Assembly (NCBI GenBank): GCA_963971305.1
Contig: OZ020306.1
Span: 53,108,686-53,172,685, forward strand
Source: Arcuatula senhousia
Lineage: Eukaryota; Mollusca; Bivalvia; Mytilida; Mytilidae
Reading direction: 5' to 3'
Length of the DNA stretch: 64,000 nucleotides
Shown here: positions 34,388 to 46,330 of the stretch, one piece after another
Numbering within the stretch: the first letter of the stretch is position 1
Layout: every line of letters starts with the position of its first letter
The notes under the pieces: generated by a model
Databases searched by the model: none
Seen by the model: only the letters and a program-made list of their open reading frames with translations
Told to the model about the DNA's origin: nothing
Program-made: the position numbers and the translations under genes

Positions 34388-34612
34388 AACAAAGTTCCAG
34401 ACAATAAATTTTGCTACGCCTGACGCGCGTTTCGTCTATTCAAGACTCATCAGAGGCGCTCTACCAAAAATATTAAAAAAGCCAAACACTATATGATTAT
34501 GAAGAGCATAGAACAGTAAAACCAAAAATACCAAATTGGGGAACCAAATTAATACTAAGATGATCAACCTATGTCTGGGGTAGGAAGAACCTTAGGGTTT
34601 AGACAATTTTGA
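34388..34612 (+). repeat. Dispersed repeat R2, copy 2
   Basis: Inverse of 4800-5040. It includes GCTACGCCTGACGCGCGTTT and GACTCATCAGAGGCGCTCTACC, a block lost in part in the other copy. Confidence 0.75.
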
Positions 34613-35744
34613 AATTTAAGCGGATAATTTAAAGCTTTGATGTATTCTCCAATTATACTTTTCAGGTAAACAAAAATATTTCTCTATAGAGCTGGAAAGC
34701 GTACCATTTATGTTCGCTATTTTTGCTCATTGTGACATGCTCTTTCAAGCGATTTATTATTTTGACTTGAAATTTACCCACAAGTCAGTGGAATTTAGCC
34801 TCAGAAATGGGATGACACCCATAAATTTACACAAAACACCCCCTTTTTTGTTCATTTTGGACAGTTTTGATGAAATATTCAAATATGAATAAGTCTACTT
34901 GGCAATTTCCATTAAAAATGGTGAATTTCAGCTTGTTATTGATATATAGATGTCCATACTACAGGAAAATATCTTATATATTTAAGCATGGAAGTGATGT
35001 TGCTTTCATCTGTTGACGTCAATTTGCACAACTATACCTTGTACCCTAAAAGCAGTGAGTTATCCCTCATTTAGAATAGTTGTCCTCAATTACAGTAGGT
35101 ATATTATATTACAATGAAAGGGAAAAGGGTTTTTATTTTTGTCTAAATTGTTCAAAGGGCTTAGTGAACCCAGTTAGGCCAGGAAAACATGTTAAATACC
35201 TTTTTGAAAAATGATAATATTAAATTAATGGATTTTTTTGGACAAAATAAATGCAGAAAAACGTATATTTCCTCACCGTAACTAGTACGAAATACCTTCT
35301 GGAAAGAGAAAATAACTCTGCAAATGGGAGATAACCCACAATATACGAAAAGAAGGAATAGGTTTTTTATGGAATTCTTTTTTGTCATAAATCATTTGGC
35401 CTATAGTACCTGCCTAGTTTTTATAAAAAGCTGAACTCAATAGTTATAAGGCAAAAAAAGGAGAACTGTCACCCGATCCTACCTAATTTTTAACCCCTAC
35501 CCTAAAGTTTTTTGGGCCAATTTTCAAAATTAAGCAGCTGTTAAAGTAACAAAGTTGCTCCCCTTGACTCAAGATAATTTTTTTTTAATTTCCTACCTAC
35601 TCAGTATCGACCCTATTTTTTTAAAGCATGTGACAGTAAACACACATACCTTTTTGCTTGGCCTAACAAGAAAATGTGTCAATGAGCCTCAGATTGCCTG
35701 TCCATTCTTGCAATATAATTGACCCTAAACATGTACATGTAGTA
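34613..35744. other. Unassigned sequence, no gene seen
   Basis: No recognisable domain or ordered repeat. Confidence 0.3.
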
Positions 35745-35872
35745 CTGTATCTGAGTTATGGACCTTAACCAAGAACTTAACCAAAGTCGTTCATGCATAA
35801 AATATAGGTCACAGTGACCTTAATTCTAGTGGGTGGTGTAGCGCTACCCAAGACACAAGAAAATTTATTTAG
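35745..35872 (-). repeat. Single unit of the 146-bp ERE-carrying repeat
   Basis: The minus strand reads the unit GTTCTTGGTTAAGGTCCATAA. It contains a perfect AGGTCACAGTGACCT at 35806-35820 and ends in a GGTGGTGTAGCGCTACC palindromic block. Confidence 0.85.
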
Positions 35873-36182
35873 AAAATACCGGCGTATCTTGTTATGATAT
35901 AATACAAGAATCATAGAAGAGCACAATGATATATCGTTTCTTAAACATGGCTCAGTGATATATCGGTATGTCTAAGTAATATAATATGATGTCTTATATA
36001 ATGAATAATATAATGAAATGTCTTAGTGATATATCAAAATGTCTTTCTAGTACAACATGTGGTCTTCATAATGTTAAAATGTCTTCGTGGTATAATGAGA
36101 TGTCTTGTGATATATTAAAGTACCGCAATGGTTAAGTAAGATCTCTTCATGAAATATCAAACTGCCTTAATGGTATATCAAG
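35873..36182. repeat. Degenerate AT-rich tandem sequence
   Basis: Loose repeats of the type AAATGTCTTNNTGATATATCA lead into the right inverted arm. Confidence 0.5.
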
Positions 36183-36493
36183 ATATCTTAATAATCTAGT
36201 AAAGTGTCTTCGTGATATAGAAATATGACGTCATATTTTAGTAAAGTGTCTTCATGATATATTAAATGGTCATCATAAAATAATAAAGTATCTTATTGTT
36301 CTAGCATGATCGTTAAATGATGCATTCCGAAGTCTTTATAGTTTAAAAGAGTTGCTTTGTGATGTTTATTAGTGTCAATATAGTTTAACAAAATGTCTAA
36401 ATGGTGTAGACTAATGGCTAAATTGAATGTTTGTTGCCTTAATGATATGCGTTTGTGTATCATAAGGCAGCTATGGCGTTCCATAGGTACCAC
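36183..36493 (-). repeat. Arm of a large inverted repeat, right
   Basis: Inverse of 31033-31347. The homology stops abruptly after ATAGGTAC at 36493. The 21-bp satellite that borders the left arm resumes here only at 37628. Confidence 0.85.
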
Positions 36494-37627
36494 TTTTTCG
36501 GTGATAAAGATTGTTTACTAAGTGGCATGTGATGTAGTCCGGAACATTCATACATGGCAATTAGCAAATACACATACATGTTAACAGAAAAGATGGAGGA
36601 AATTCTAAAAGAATCAAACCTTGAACATCTTACAGAGACTAGCCACCAATTATAAATTTGACCAAATATATCTATACTACTAAAATAACGAAGCGATTTT
36701 TGTTAGCCGGGTTGCAGCCTAAACAACAAATGCTACAACTAAGCTTCATATATCAAAAATAGGGGATGGTTGTGCCCTTTGAAAATCTCATTAGCACATA
36801 TGCAATTATGTCTGCAGTTTGCTAATTAATCTAATTAATTGATCCGGAAACGCTATGGCCGTCATTGTTCCGGAATTATCCCCCGCTTTTTTTTTAGAAA
36901 TGTTTGAAATTATCTCCCCTGTTTTCAGACGATTACAAAAAAAAATCCCGCAAAACTTTTCCATTAATTATGTTATATATTTAAAAGATATTATAATTGA
37001 TTATATAGTTAAGTGTACTTTAAAAATGAATGCAAAAAATGTTTTACCGTCAAAAATTGTAACTTGATAGAAAAATGAAAACCATATTAAAGTTTTTTCC
37101 CTACGTTTAAAATTTTTGAATTTTATTTTAAAGTAAAGCCAGAATTCCGACCAGTACCTCCTCGTGGTGGAAGACGGGCCCTGCATCCATCGACAACAAA
37201 GGATACTATGGAGCAGCTAACTCTGGAGGTGGTGTGTCATGGGCTGGACGACCATTGGCACATATCGAGTCGTTACCATTTTTGGTAACATAGTCGCTGC
37301 AGAGGCTATACAGCCTATAGGTGGAATAACAAACAATAACAGACAATAAACTAACCGTAGTACATTTAATTTGCGATTAGCGCAACCATGTAAGGTCATG
37401 CTAATGCAATGTTTTTAATAGTGTGTGGTCTATTTTTATAGCAACGCAACGATATTTAGATATTCCCCCGAATTCGCGGGTTTTTCCTAGTAGTTTAAAA
37501 AAGACCTTAAAATTGTGGTGAAAATGACCCTCACCGTGTCTTTGGAATAATGGAGTTAAATTATATAGAACTAGGAAAAACCCGCGAAAAACGAACAACG
37601 GCCAAAGTAATTCGGGTTGAATATGTA
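36494..37627. other. 1.1-kb block between inverted arm and satellite
   Basis: It interrupts the arm-satellite order seen on the left side, so it may be an insertion, but no matching ends were found. A 17-bp inverted repeat CGCGGGTTTTTCCTAGT lies at 37475-37491 and 37570-37586. The stretch 37137-37263 has a codon-like frame (see findings). Confidence 0.4.
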
Positions 37628-37918
37628 TGACAAGTCAATATCATATAATGACTAAACGACATCATATAATGACAGAACGACATCATATAATAACAGAACG
37701 GCATCATATAATGAAAAGACGACATCATACAATGATAAACCGACATCATATAATGAAAAGACGATATCATATAATGACAAGAATGCATCGTATAATGACA
37801 TGACGGCATCATATAATGACAAGAAGGTATCGTATAATGACATGACGGCATCATATAATGACAAAACGACATCATATAATGATAAGCTGACATCATATAA
37901 TGACAAGACGACATCATA
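37628..37918 (-). repeat. 21-bp satellite array, left half
   Basis: About 14 units, ATGACAAAACGACATCATATA with variants, the complement of the 30.4-31.0-kb satellite. It is interrupted by T4 and resumes at 39054. Frames reading SLYD/CHYMM repeats are by-products of the 21-bp period. Confidence 0.9.
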
Positions 37919-39053
37919 CAGTCAGAAAGGTGGTCAGAACGAGACAAAAGAATATGCGCTCTTCAGTAAATAAGGTAGAATTTGATTCGGCATGTTTACG
38001 TAGTAACTATGGGCATTAAAAAGTTTATTAGAGCAACTTTTAAAATAAATTGTGATATAAAATATGTAAAATGAAAGTAAACAACACCGAATTTGCCTTG
38101 GTTTATTAAATTTGCAGCGTGAAAAGAGCACATTTCTCGTGTTAAGTGATATTATGGGGTCTGATTTCCTTTGTGACAAATAAAACATCACGTCCTAAAA
38201 ATCTGAAAAAAAAATATATCCAACAGATAAGACTCCATTCTTTCAGATAAAAAATTCCTGAACCCGTCGCTATAGCGGTATTGATAAAAATGATTGTCAA
38301 AGTTGTGCTAATTTCATAAGTTATTTGTGTATCCCCCTTTCTAGATATAGAAATTTCAGTCATAAAATAAAATCTCATACCTAGCTAAAAATAGCAATGG
38401 TGTATTCGACTTCCTAAAATATTTTTCTTTAATTCTGCAATATATAAGGCCTTAACTGGTGAAACTGTTTAAATTTTACTTTTTATTAATATAATGCATG
38501 TCTTTATAATAAAATGATAATAAGCAAATGTAAAATGACGTTTTAGAAGGGAGAGGTCTATTAATTGAGGTTTGTTCGATCTGTAAAACTGTAATCGTCT
38601 CCCTTCATTTGCCTAGCAACGTTTTAGACTTGCTTGTGACAAAAAAAAACCCATTTTTCTTCGATTTCCTTAAAATTTTGTCAACAAAAAAAGCATAAGA
38701 TTGGTCGTCATCTGTCAAAGTATGCAACCCGTCGCACTTACCATTATTTTTTAAATTCAACATGTCTATCACCTTTATAGAGTTCCGGTTATTCCATAGA
38801 GATAATAAATTCCTTTTTTGTCACAAATTATTATTCTATGCGTAAAACATCCTAACTAAGAAAAAAGAACAATATTTTGTCCATTCACTTGTACCCGAAC
38901 TTGAAAATAACCATGACCCACTTTTTATTAATCAAAATATTAAGTTGGTGATTTCAGCTCACCGCGTCATTCAAAATGATGTGTTTTTCGGACCAGTTAG
39001 ACATACAAATTATTTACAAGGGAGATAATATTTTGTCACCACCTGTCTGACTG
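37919..39053. mobile_element. TIR DNA element T4, 1135 bp, inserted in the satellite
   Basis: The inverted ends CAGTCAGAAAGGTGGT (37919) and the complement of ACCACCTGTCTGACTG (39053) match with one mismatch. Target duplication CATA is at 37915-37918 and 39054-39057. Removing it rejoins two satellite units in register. No transposase was found. The CAGTC start and 4-bp duplication resemble T5. Confidence 0.88.
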
Positions 39054-39262
39054 CATATAATGACAAGAAGGCATCGTGTAATGACATGACGGCATCATAT
39101 AATGACATGACGGCATCATATAATGACAAGAAGGCATCGTATAATGACATGACGGCATCATATAATGACAAAACGACATCACATAATGATAAAACCGACA
39201 TCATATAATGATGAACCGACATCATATAATGATAAACCGACATCATATAAAGTGACCATATA
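39054..39262 (-). repeat. 21-bp satellite array, right half
   Basis: About ten units continuing the array from 37918. Confidence 0.9.
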
Positions 39263-39462
39263 AGACAGTTTCCGCGTTCCATATGATAATATGCCGTTTG
39301 AGCTGTATATATACTAAGATATTCTTTAAAAAGTACGAACGTAATTCCTGATTACACCTATTACTGTTACACTTACACGAAATAATTCAGAGTTACCAGA
39401 AAACAAAAATATCCACTTTTAAGGTTAAATGAAACACCAAAAATTTTACATTTAAGAAACTT

Positions 39463-39680
39463 TTAATTCAAATTTGCAAATTGAATGCCTAATGTGACAG
39501 AGAAGTCACGTGTACTGTTGTCGGCAAAGAAATTTTCGAATGGATTTGGTCTCATTCCATGTAATCTTTCCGCCATTTCTGTTTCTACAATCCTCATGCC
39601 TTCACTGAAAGCTGCAGTTTTCGTCATTGTCCTGGAACCCGGGGCTCTCTCCATGATGAAATTTTCAAAAGTTTCTGGAT
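39463..39680 (-). CDS. Tyrosinase-like protein, last exon
   Basis: The exon starts after the acceptor TGATTAATAG (AG at 39682-39681). With the single base left from the preceding exon it reads NPETFENFIMERAPGSRTM, then MRIVETEMAERL and FSVTLGIQFANLN, and ends at TAA (39465-39463). The codon phase fits the donor at 40018. The three exons total 1002 nt, a multiple of three. This C-terminal part has no catalytic residues. It belongs to the tail that in molluscan tyrosinases follows the copper-binding core. Confidence 0.85.
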
Positions 39681-40018
39681 CTATTAATCAGAAAAAAGAA
39701 CTCTTTGTAAGGTTAAATATTTTGAAACTGCAGAAGTGTGTATTTTTTTACGAGGTCGGTATAAAATATAATTAAGGAGGCGTGTTAATACTTCCGGCCT
39801 ATGTATAGACATGGTAGAGTTAAATTAATTAAGCTTAACACTTGCTGAGCTTCACAGTTCACACCTATAAAGGGATGTTGTTGAATGAGAATATGGATCT
39901 AATGCAAAACCTTCAAAATTATGAAGCTTTTATTTTACATTAAAAACTTGATTTCTTTTATTTAAATACTCGTAGTTTCTTTTAAATGCAAAATAGGTGA
40001 ATGATGATATATATTTAC
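39681..40018 (-). other. Tyrosinase gene intron (338 bp)
   Basis: Donor GTAAAT at 40018-40013 and acceptor TTAATAG ending at 39681. Phase-1 intron, free of recognisable repeats. Confidence 0.85.
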
Positions 40019-40689
40019 TTGGTCTTTCTTTAGAAACGCATCGTCCCGCTCTACACTCTAAGTCGGTACTCATAGCACATCTATTGGAGCAACTAGGCGA
40101 AGGGGAGTAGGCACGCAGGCTTGCAATTGTTTCGTTAAATCCATCTCTGTTTGTTATAGGTGGTTTTGGTGCAAACGGTTCACTAAATCTCATTATGGTA
40201 TCTGGTCTGTGGTTTCTATTTCCGAGAGGATAATCCCTCGTCGGGTCTCGGATTCTTCTTCTGAAAAGTTCCCATATGTAGTCAATGAAGGCGTGGTGGC
40301 ACCAAAAGATTGGATCATAAGCTGCTAAATTCCCATCCGCCATATTACCATCGACCCAGTTATGTGGTCCGTTGTGATAGCACTCCAAGCAGTATCTAGG
40401 GTTGCTCGGGTTATAATTAATATCCCTGTGTCGTCGCCGAGAAAGAACTTCATTTATTCCTTGAGTGGTAATTAGAGAACCTGGTCCATTTATGAAACGA
40501 CGTATTCTTTCACCCGGCAAATTGGCAAAATAACCCGTTCTTACTTCACCGTACGGATCGCCAAAATATCTATTGGAAAAAATTATGGTATTGCTTTGTC
40601 TGTTACCCATTGCTTGATCTAAGTTCGAAGCCCAATACGGAACAGTAACGCTTGGATCTCCAGTAACTATTTGCAGAGAGGTTTCGAAG
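40019..40689 (-). CDS. Tyrosinase-like protein, CuB exon
   Basis: A 671-bp exon between acceptor TTTTATTTTCAG (ending at 40690) and donor GTAAAT. It encodes FETSLQIVTGDPSVTVPYW, typical of the segment just after CuA. It then gives the CuB site: YHNGPHNWV (His-x3-His), DPIFWCHHAFIDYIWELF (third His pair), with CLEC just before. The Cys-rich stretch SCSNRCAMSTDLECRAGRC follows. All expected CuB ligands are present, so there is no sign of decay. Type-3 copper oxidases of this family oxidise phenols to quinones; in bivalves many are secreted by the mantle and act in shell and periostracum formation. The role here is inferred from the family. Confidence 0.93.
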
Positions 40690-41051
40690 CTGAAAATAAA
40701 AAAAAATATTAGACTTGCATTTATTTTGGGGCTGTCATTAGTAATGCTACGGATGTGTTGCATCATATATGAATTGATTACCCTTTTGGAGCACCTGAAC
40801 TCACTGCAACTCGGTGGTCTTTGAAACTCGAATAAAACCTTCTTGTTCTATTGCGTCTCCAATGCAAGGAATTTTGAGTTTTTATTGAAGCCATATTGGT
40901 ATACTCTAGACTAGAAGCATATTTATAGGGCATATTTGAATTACCAATATAAATCAACTAATCAAATCAAGTAAAAAAATTTAAATAATAATATTATTCT
41001 GTATTGATATCTTGATGGAACAAGATCGTATCTTTTATGAACAACTTTGAG

Positions 41052-41110
41052 AGAAGCAGAGGTACCAATGGGGCATCCGAGTGTCAAAAGTCCGAAAAAG
41101 GAGAGACAAA
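41052..41110 (-). mobile_element. Short 3' tail of the Penelope-like element
   Basis: The minus strand reads CTGGTTTTGTCTCTCC, TTTCGGACTTTTGACACTCGG and CCATTGGTACCTCTGCTTCT, as at 24990-25055. A forward-oriented piece, GGAGCACCTGAACTCACTG, lies near 40789. Confidence 0.65.
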
Positions 41111-41214
41111 ACCAGTTCTAGTGGTTTTTTTCTATAAAATTAAATATTAAAAACGAAAGAATATGGAATATTGTCATATGTCATGTTGTGAATTAGTTTT
41201 CTGGGCTCTAATTT

Positions 41215-42665
41215 TAGGGCGGAACTCCTTTACATAGGAGTCCATAAAACTGATTTCTGAATTGTATGTTAATATAGATTTAACCAATGTTTTAAAAAAG
41301 ATTGACTGCAACTTTAAATGGTACTGCCTCAAAATTATTGGTATAGGACTTTATTGCAAACAAAACTTTCTTTGCTTTATTTGCCAGATCTGATAAACAT
41401 GGTATTAAACTGCAATTTTTTCAAATTGTGCTTCTTAAAAATTCATAATTGTTTACAATATCGAGTGGTTTATTTTTATAGGTTATATTTAGTCTTCCTA
41501 ATGTTTGGCGGTTTTATAATTAATGATTTAAGTATAAATAAACTGTCTGTGGTTCTATGGTTTTTTCTAAATCCAAACTGAGAGTTGTTGATTTTATCAT
41601 GCACAAACTCTAACAATCTATTATTTAATATAGCACTAAAGACTTTTGACAAACAACTCATTAATGAGATGCCTCTATAATTATTTTAATAATCTTTATC
41701 CCCACTCTAAAATATGGGAACTATAAAGGACTCTTCCCATGACTTTGGGTAACATCCTGTCTTTAATATCAAGTTAAATAACTTAGCTACTGACTTCAAT
41801 GTATATGTACTGCTCTCTTTAATTATTTCATTTATAATGCGGTCAGGCAGGTCCACCTGACTTTATATATTTTATAGTTTTTATAACACTTTTTATTTCA
41901 GATATACTTATTGGTCTGTCTGTGCATTCGTTCGGTTATAAAACATTTCCTTTTCCAGTGATAATAAGTTTTTCAAAATCTTTGTCAATATTTTTACATA
42001 TACCCTGATGTCTAAAATGGTTGGTAATTTTGTTTAAATCAATAAATATGTCTTCATTTAATTCCTTATCTTCACAAGGTGTTTTATTTTTCATCGTCTT
42101 AAGCATATTCCACTATTCCTGGTCCTTATGACTGAAATGAGCTTCCAGTTCTTTTAATATCTCTTCTCTTTCTTTAGCTTTTTCCTTTTTAACTGCTTTT
42201 TAAAGCTCTTTTTTAAATCATAATTTTCTTTTCTTAAATTAATAAGTATATGCGAGTTTGAAAAGCTATTTCTAATATTTCTTCCTTTAAAGTTTATTTG
42301 TTGTTTAAGTTCCTGAATATTATTGTTTTTTTTATCTTTTTTGTTTGTACTTTTTCTTTATTTTAGATTTACTAGTTTTTTTCTTGCATACATTTTCAGA
42401 TATATTTATGAAAATCTTATTTAGTTCTCCTCCAGCCCCATCAACACCTTCCTGGTTATCATAGAAAGTTTTTGTTTCGAAGTTAGATACATTTCTATTT
42501 GTATACGATCTGATAAATAAGCGAAGTTATTAGTTTTGAAATATTGCACTGAGGAAAGGAGATTTTCTAATACAATAATATAATCTACAACACTTAACCC
42601 ATTAGGGGTCATACAAGTATAATTTCCTATAATATCCACAAAATATCTACCATTTGTCATAATAA
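41215..42665 (-). pseudogene. Degraded LINE: endonuclease end, linker, RT start, thumb remnant
   Basis: Reading right to left: 42660-42430 gives the endonuclease end (LSVVDYIIVLENLLSSV, AYLSDR). A charged linker follows, then an ISEIKSVIKTIKN stretch near 41880, and 41661-41476 gives RT fingers and palm start (SKVFSAILNNRLLEF, QFGFRKNHRTTDSLF). Further left is a thumb-like remnant (LANKAKKVLFAIKSY). The catalytic palm (motifs A-C) is deleted between about 41476 and 41400, and there are several stops. It is the same family as the plus-strand LINE at 47380-53605, to judge by the similar VDY-LSENLLSSV segment. Confidence 0.8.
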
Positions 42666-44299
42666 TGGTGGTTCAAATTTCATCAATTTATGAATGAAAG
42701 TAATGCAAAACTGGGAAGATCAATCTCATAATCAATTTCATTTATCTCAATATATAAAAAAAGAAAAGACAAAATAAAGCAAAGAAATAACATAGAAACT
42801 GAACATAACAATGATCCTGACTTGTCTCGTTGTTCTCGTATAGTACTCTTGTCTCAGATTCTCTCATGGTGAATTGAACTTTTATCGATTTGATTTTTAA
42901 AGTGTGTTATTTTTTGTGCTTTGTACAAGATTAACAATAGGGGGAAGGTTGGGCCCCAAAAAAAATAGTTAAACCCCGCCACATTTTATATGTGCCTGTC
43001 CTAAGCCAGGAATCCTTGTCAAAGCTTTTTTTTGTCCCTGTCAACTAACTGGTTTTTTTGTTTTATGTCCAGAAATGGGTCTTTCGTTGATAATCTAGGG
43101 ATTTGTTGGAATCTTATGTATTGTAGTTTTAGTCTTGGGCCAATGCAAAACAGCGAGCAGTGACCTCTGGTCATGTTGAAGACTGCTGGCTGATTTCTAT
43201 TGTGATTTTTTTTTAAATTACTGTTCTTTAATGTTAGTTGTGTCGGGTACACTTATTCCACATCTCATCTATTGGTATACACATTCACGGGGTAGAATGT
43301 CTACGGCAAAAAATGTTCCGGCATAGCTGTGTAAGAACGAAATGAATGGCAGAAAATATTTTTATCAAAGTTTTCGAAAGATTATGCGCATATTTAAAAT
43401 ACTATATCAAAATCAAATTGCCCATGCTCAACATAGTGGCTTGTTATTGATATTAGGCCAAACCGTTTTTAAATTCAATTAATGATTTAAGTGTGAAGCT
43501 GATTCAAAGGCCGCCCGTGCGTTTAAAATTGATGCATATCGAGGCCCTTTTGGACAATATCTTCAAAAGGTGGGCAAAGTTATGTTATTTTGTACCTGTA
43601 ACATGTTTTATTTATTCAATGTTGATATGCATAGTTTTTTTTTTTGGCACAAGAATAGAGGCTTAATATAGAAAATTCAAATTAAGAAGATTTGGAACGG
43701 CACAAACATTGATAAGATAATTATGCATGGCTAATACATATTACGTTATCTTATCAATTCATTTGAAATTCCGAAAGGTTTTAATAAAATTACCAAACTT
43801 GGAGTGTCCATGAGAATTAAAGACAAAACATGGCCTGAAGGCATACTTTAATACTTCCAACATACGTTCAAAGTCAATGTACAAACTAATACCTTTATTT
43901 TACAAAGATTCACTCAACAAATATGCAATACTCAAATAAATATTTTATTTTACAAATGATACAATGGTTATAGCATATCAATATCAATTACATCAAGCAT
44001 GCCGAAAACGTCAGAAAATATATACCATACAAAGTTTGTATTTCAAACCAATCACTTGCTAGATAATTCATTTTAATTGTCCCTCGCCGTAATGCGACAA
44101 AGGAAACTAATAATGGTCTTTTGCCCGTCCGTTTGTGCGTCCGTCAAACTTTTGTTGACACAATCACCAGCTGAGACCGCAAAATCGATTTTGATGAAAT
44201 TTTGAAGGATTGTTTTCATGATATGTAATACCGGAAGGTCATTTTTATTGAACAAAATCTAAAGGAGTTTTTTTTACTTTATCACCTTTATTCATTTTA
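42666..44299. other. Intronic AT-rich sequence, no gene seen
   Basis: Apart from short homopolymers and a GTCCGT-like word near 44128 (CCGTCCGTTTGTGCGTCCGTC), which often precedes the tandem-repeat families here, nothing was recognised. Confidence 0.35.
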
Positions 44300-44830
44300 G
44301 GTAATAGAATACCTTTTGTAGACACAACTCCCTCGAGATTGCTTAACCGAAATTTCCAAACGATGGTAACGTGATAATCAAGTCACATCAGTATTTGAGT
44401 TGTGGACCTTAAAAAAGAGTGTTACAGACATACAGACGGACAAGGTTACCCATCTAGTGGCAAAATTTCATTGCGCTACACCCCTTACATGTATTATCCG
44501 GAATAACGGGATCATAATCAAGAGCTCAATCAAAGTCATTCATGCTTAAAATTAAGATCACAGTGACCTTATTTTTAAGAGGTGGTGTAGCGCTACCAGA
44601 TCCACATTTTTGTAGGTATAGTATTCGAGATATGAACCTTAACCAAGAACTTAACCAAAGTCATTCATGCTTAAAATAAATGTCACGGCGAACTTATTTC
44701 TAGCGGGTGGTGTAGCGCTACCTAACACAGTCATATCTATAGCGGTGAAATTGAAATTTCATTGACCCCAAATACGGACGGACAATTAGAAGAAAATCTA
44801 ATTCCATTCCCTCTGATAAGACGTCGTGAG
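44300..44830 (-). repeat. Degenerate units of the ERE-carrying 146-bp repeat
   Basis: About three eroded units on the minus strand. AACCAAGAACTTAACCAAAGTC and GTGGTGTAGCGCTACC recur. The palindrome survives with one mismatch at 44555-44569 (AGATCACAGTGACCT) and is decayed at about 44682. Confidence 0.75.
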
Positions 44831-44994
44831 GGTTGGGGGATGAAATCCAAAAATAAAAAATTGTTCTGTATAATTTTACCGCTGGCGTTTTTTCATTGTG
44901 ATTTTTTCTAAATTACCGCTTGTTATGTGACACTTATTCCACTTTTCATTATTTTCTATTGTACAGTATAAACTCAACCATATTTCACTTCTTA

Positions 44995-45330
44995 ATATTA
45001 AAACCGAAAGAATATGGAATATGTGCCAGAAAGACACAATCCACATATTGAAATGATTTTGATAAATGTACAATGCAAAATTTCACTGCGTGTGAAGCGC
45101 TTTTCTGGATTTACCTTCATCAGACACGCTAGGAGTAAAAATCTTGGAAAACCGGTAGATTTGATATAACAAAAACAGAGGCCAAAAATATTACAACAAT
45201 GACCAAACAGATAAATTTATTGTTTTTTTAAGAAATAGCCAAATGTTGTCAAATTTTGGAAATATGTAAACGTGTCTTTCCAACACATATTCCAGTACTC
45301 GAAAATATATAAGAGCATACAACTGAAGCA
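44995..45330 (-). repeat. Dispersed repeat R7, copy 2
   Basis: Inverse of 27560-27912 with high identity, including CATATTGAAATG, CGTGTGAAGCGCTTTTC, CATCAGACACGCTAGG and TCCAGTACTCGAAAATATA. Confidence 0.8.
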
Positions 45331-46330
45331 CGGGGAAGCTTTCTATGGCCTCCACACAGCACTAAAGCCAAACTCTTAAATTAACATTCGGATAGTATTT
45401 GTTTGAAGGCTTTCATTTAAGATAACCTGATATGCTGTTGGATTTACAAATAATTACTTAGCTTTTTCATCTTTCGATTTTGCATCATAAATTAAACCCC
45501 AAATTAAAGATCTTATAATATATGGACTGTTTTTTTATTTTGAAACTGTTGAATAAAGTATCTTTAGGCATCTACATGTACAATAAATCAAAAATACATT
45601 GCATGTAAAGTTACTTTCTGCCATTTCAAATGTGCTTGTTCCTGTTTTAACCATGCAAGGATTGGCTTGTACTGTAATTATTTAATCAAGGGGTATATCA
45701 TTTTGTTGTTTGGCTGCTTTTTAGACGGTATTTACATTGCCAATGCATGTACAATTCGTAAAATACATCTATGATATCTGTTAACCTCTTTTTGAGTCTT
45801 TTCAACATGTTTAAGATTAAAGTGAAACAAAAATGTTCGTGTTGCGTGTGATTGAACCAGTTTCACATAAAATTCATAAAACATAAACAAAAAGCACTTT
45901 CAATCATTAGAACTAGACAACAATAGGTACATCTTGCGCATACTTTCAGTTAAGAAAGGCTACCATGAGTTATAGAAATTAATAATTCTATCTTACATTC
46001 TCCATTCCGAAGCGGATGTTTACACGAGTTTTTACTAAAAACCATCCCAAATTTTCCTGTCCCCTTCGTACCATGCCGATTTAGTCGTATACATTCTACG
46101 TGACATTTAACAAAGAAATGGTGGGTTAAACCCCAGGTGCTTGTGTATAGACAAATATTTAATTATGTACAAGTGGTGATATAAAAAAAAAATTTAAGAG
46201 ACCGTGTGAGACATTTTTTTTTCAAAACTTGGTCTCGATTTTGGACATAATGACATCCAGTAAAAGAATCTGAAAAAATAGTTCAAGCCCTGGCATATCG
46301 AATAGCTCTGAATTAAACACCCCATATCAC
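45331..46330. other. Intronic sequence, no gene seen
   Basis: A small R1-like word (AAATGGTGGGTTAAACCCC) occurs near 46117. Otherwise unassigned. Confidence 0.35.

Noticed and set aside
37561..39282. Open frames reading SLYDVV or CHYMM repeats at 30841-31044, 37561-37947 and 39010-39282
   Set aside because: They are by-products of a 21-bp satellite (a multiple of three), appear in more than one frame, and stop where the array stops.
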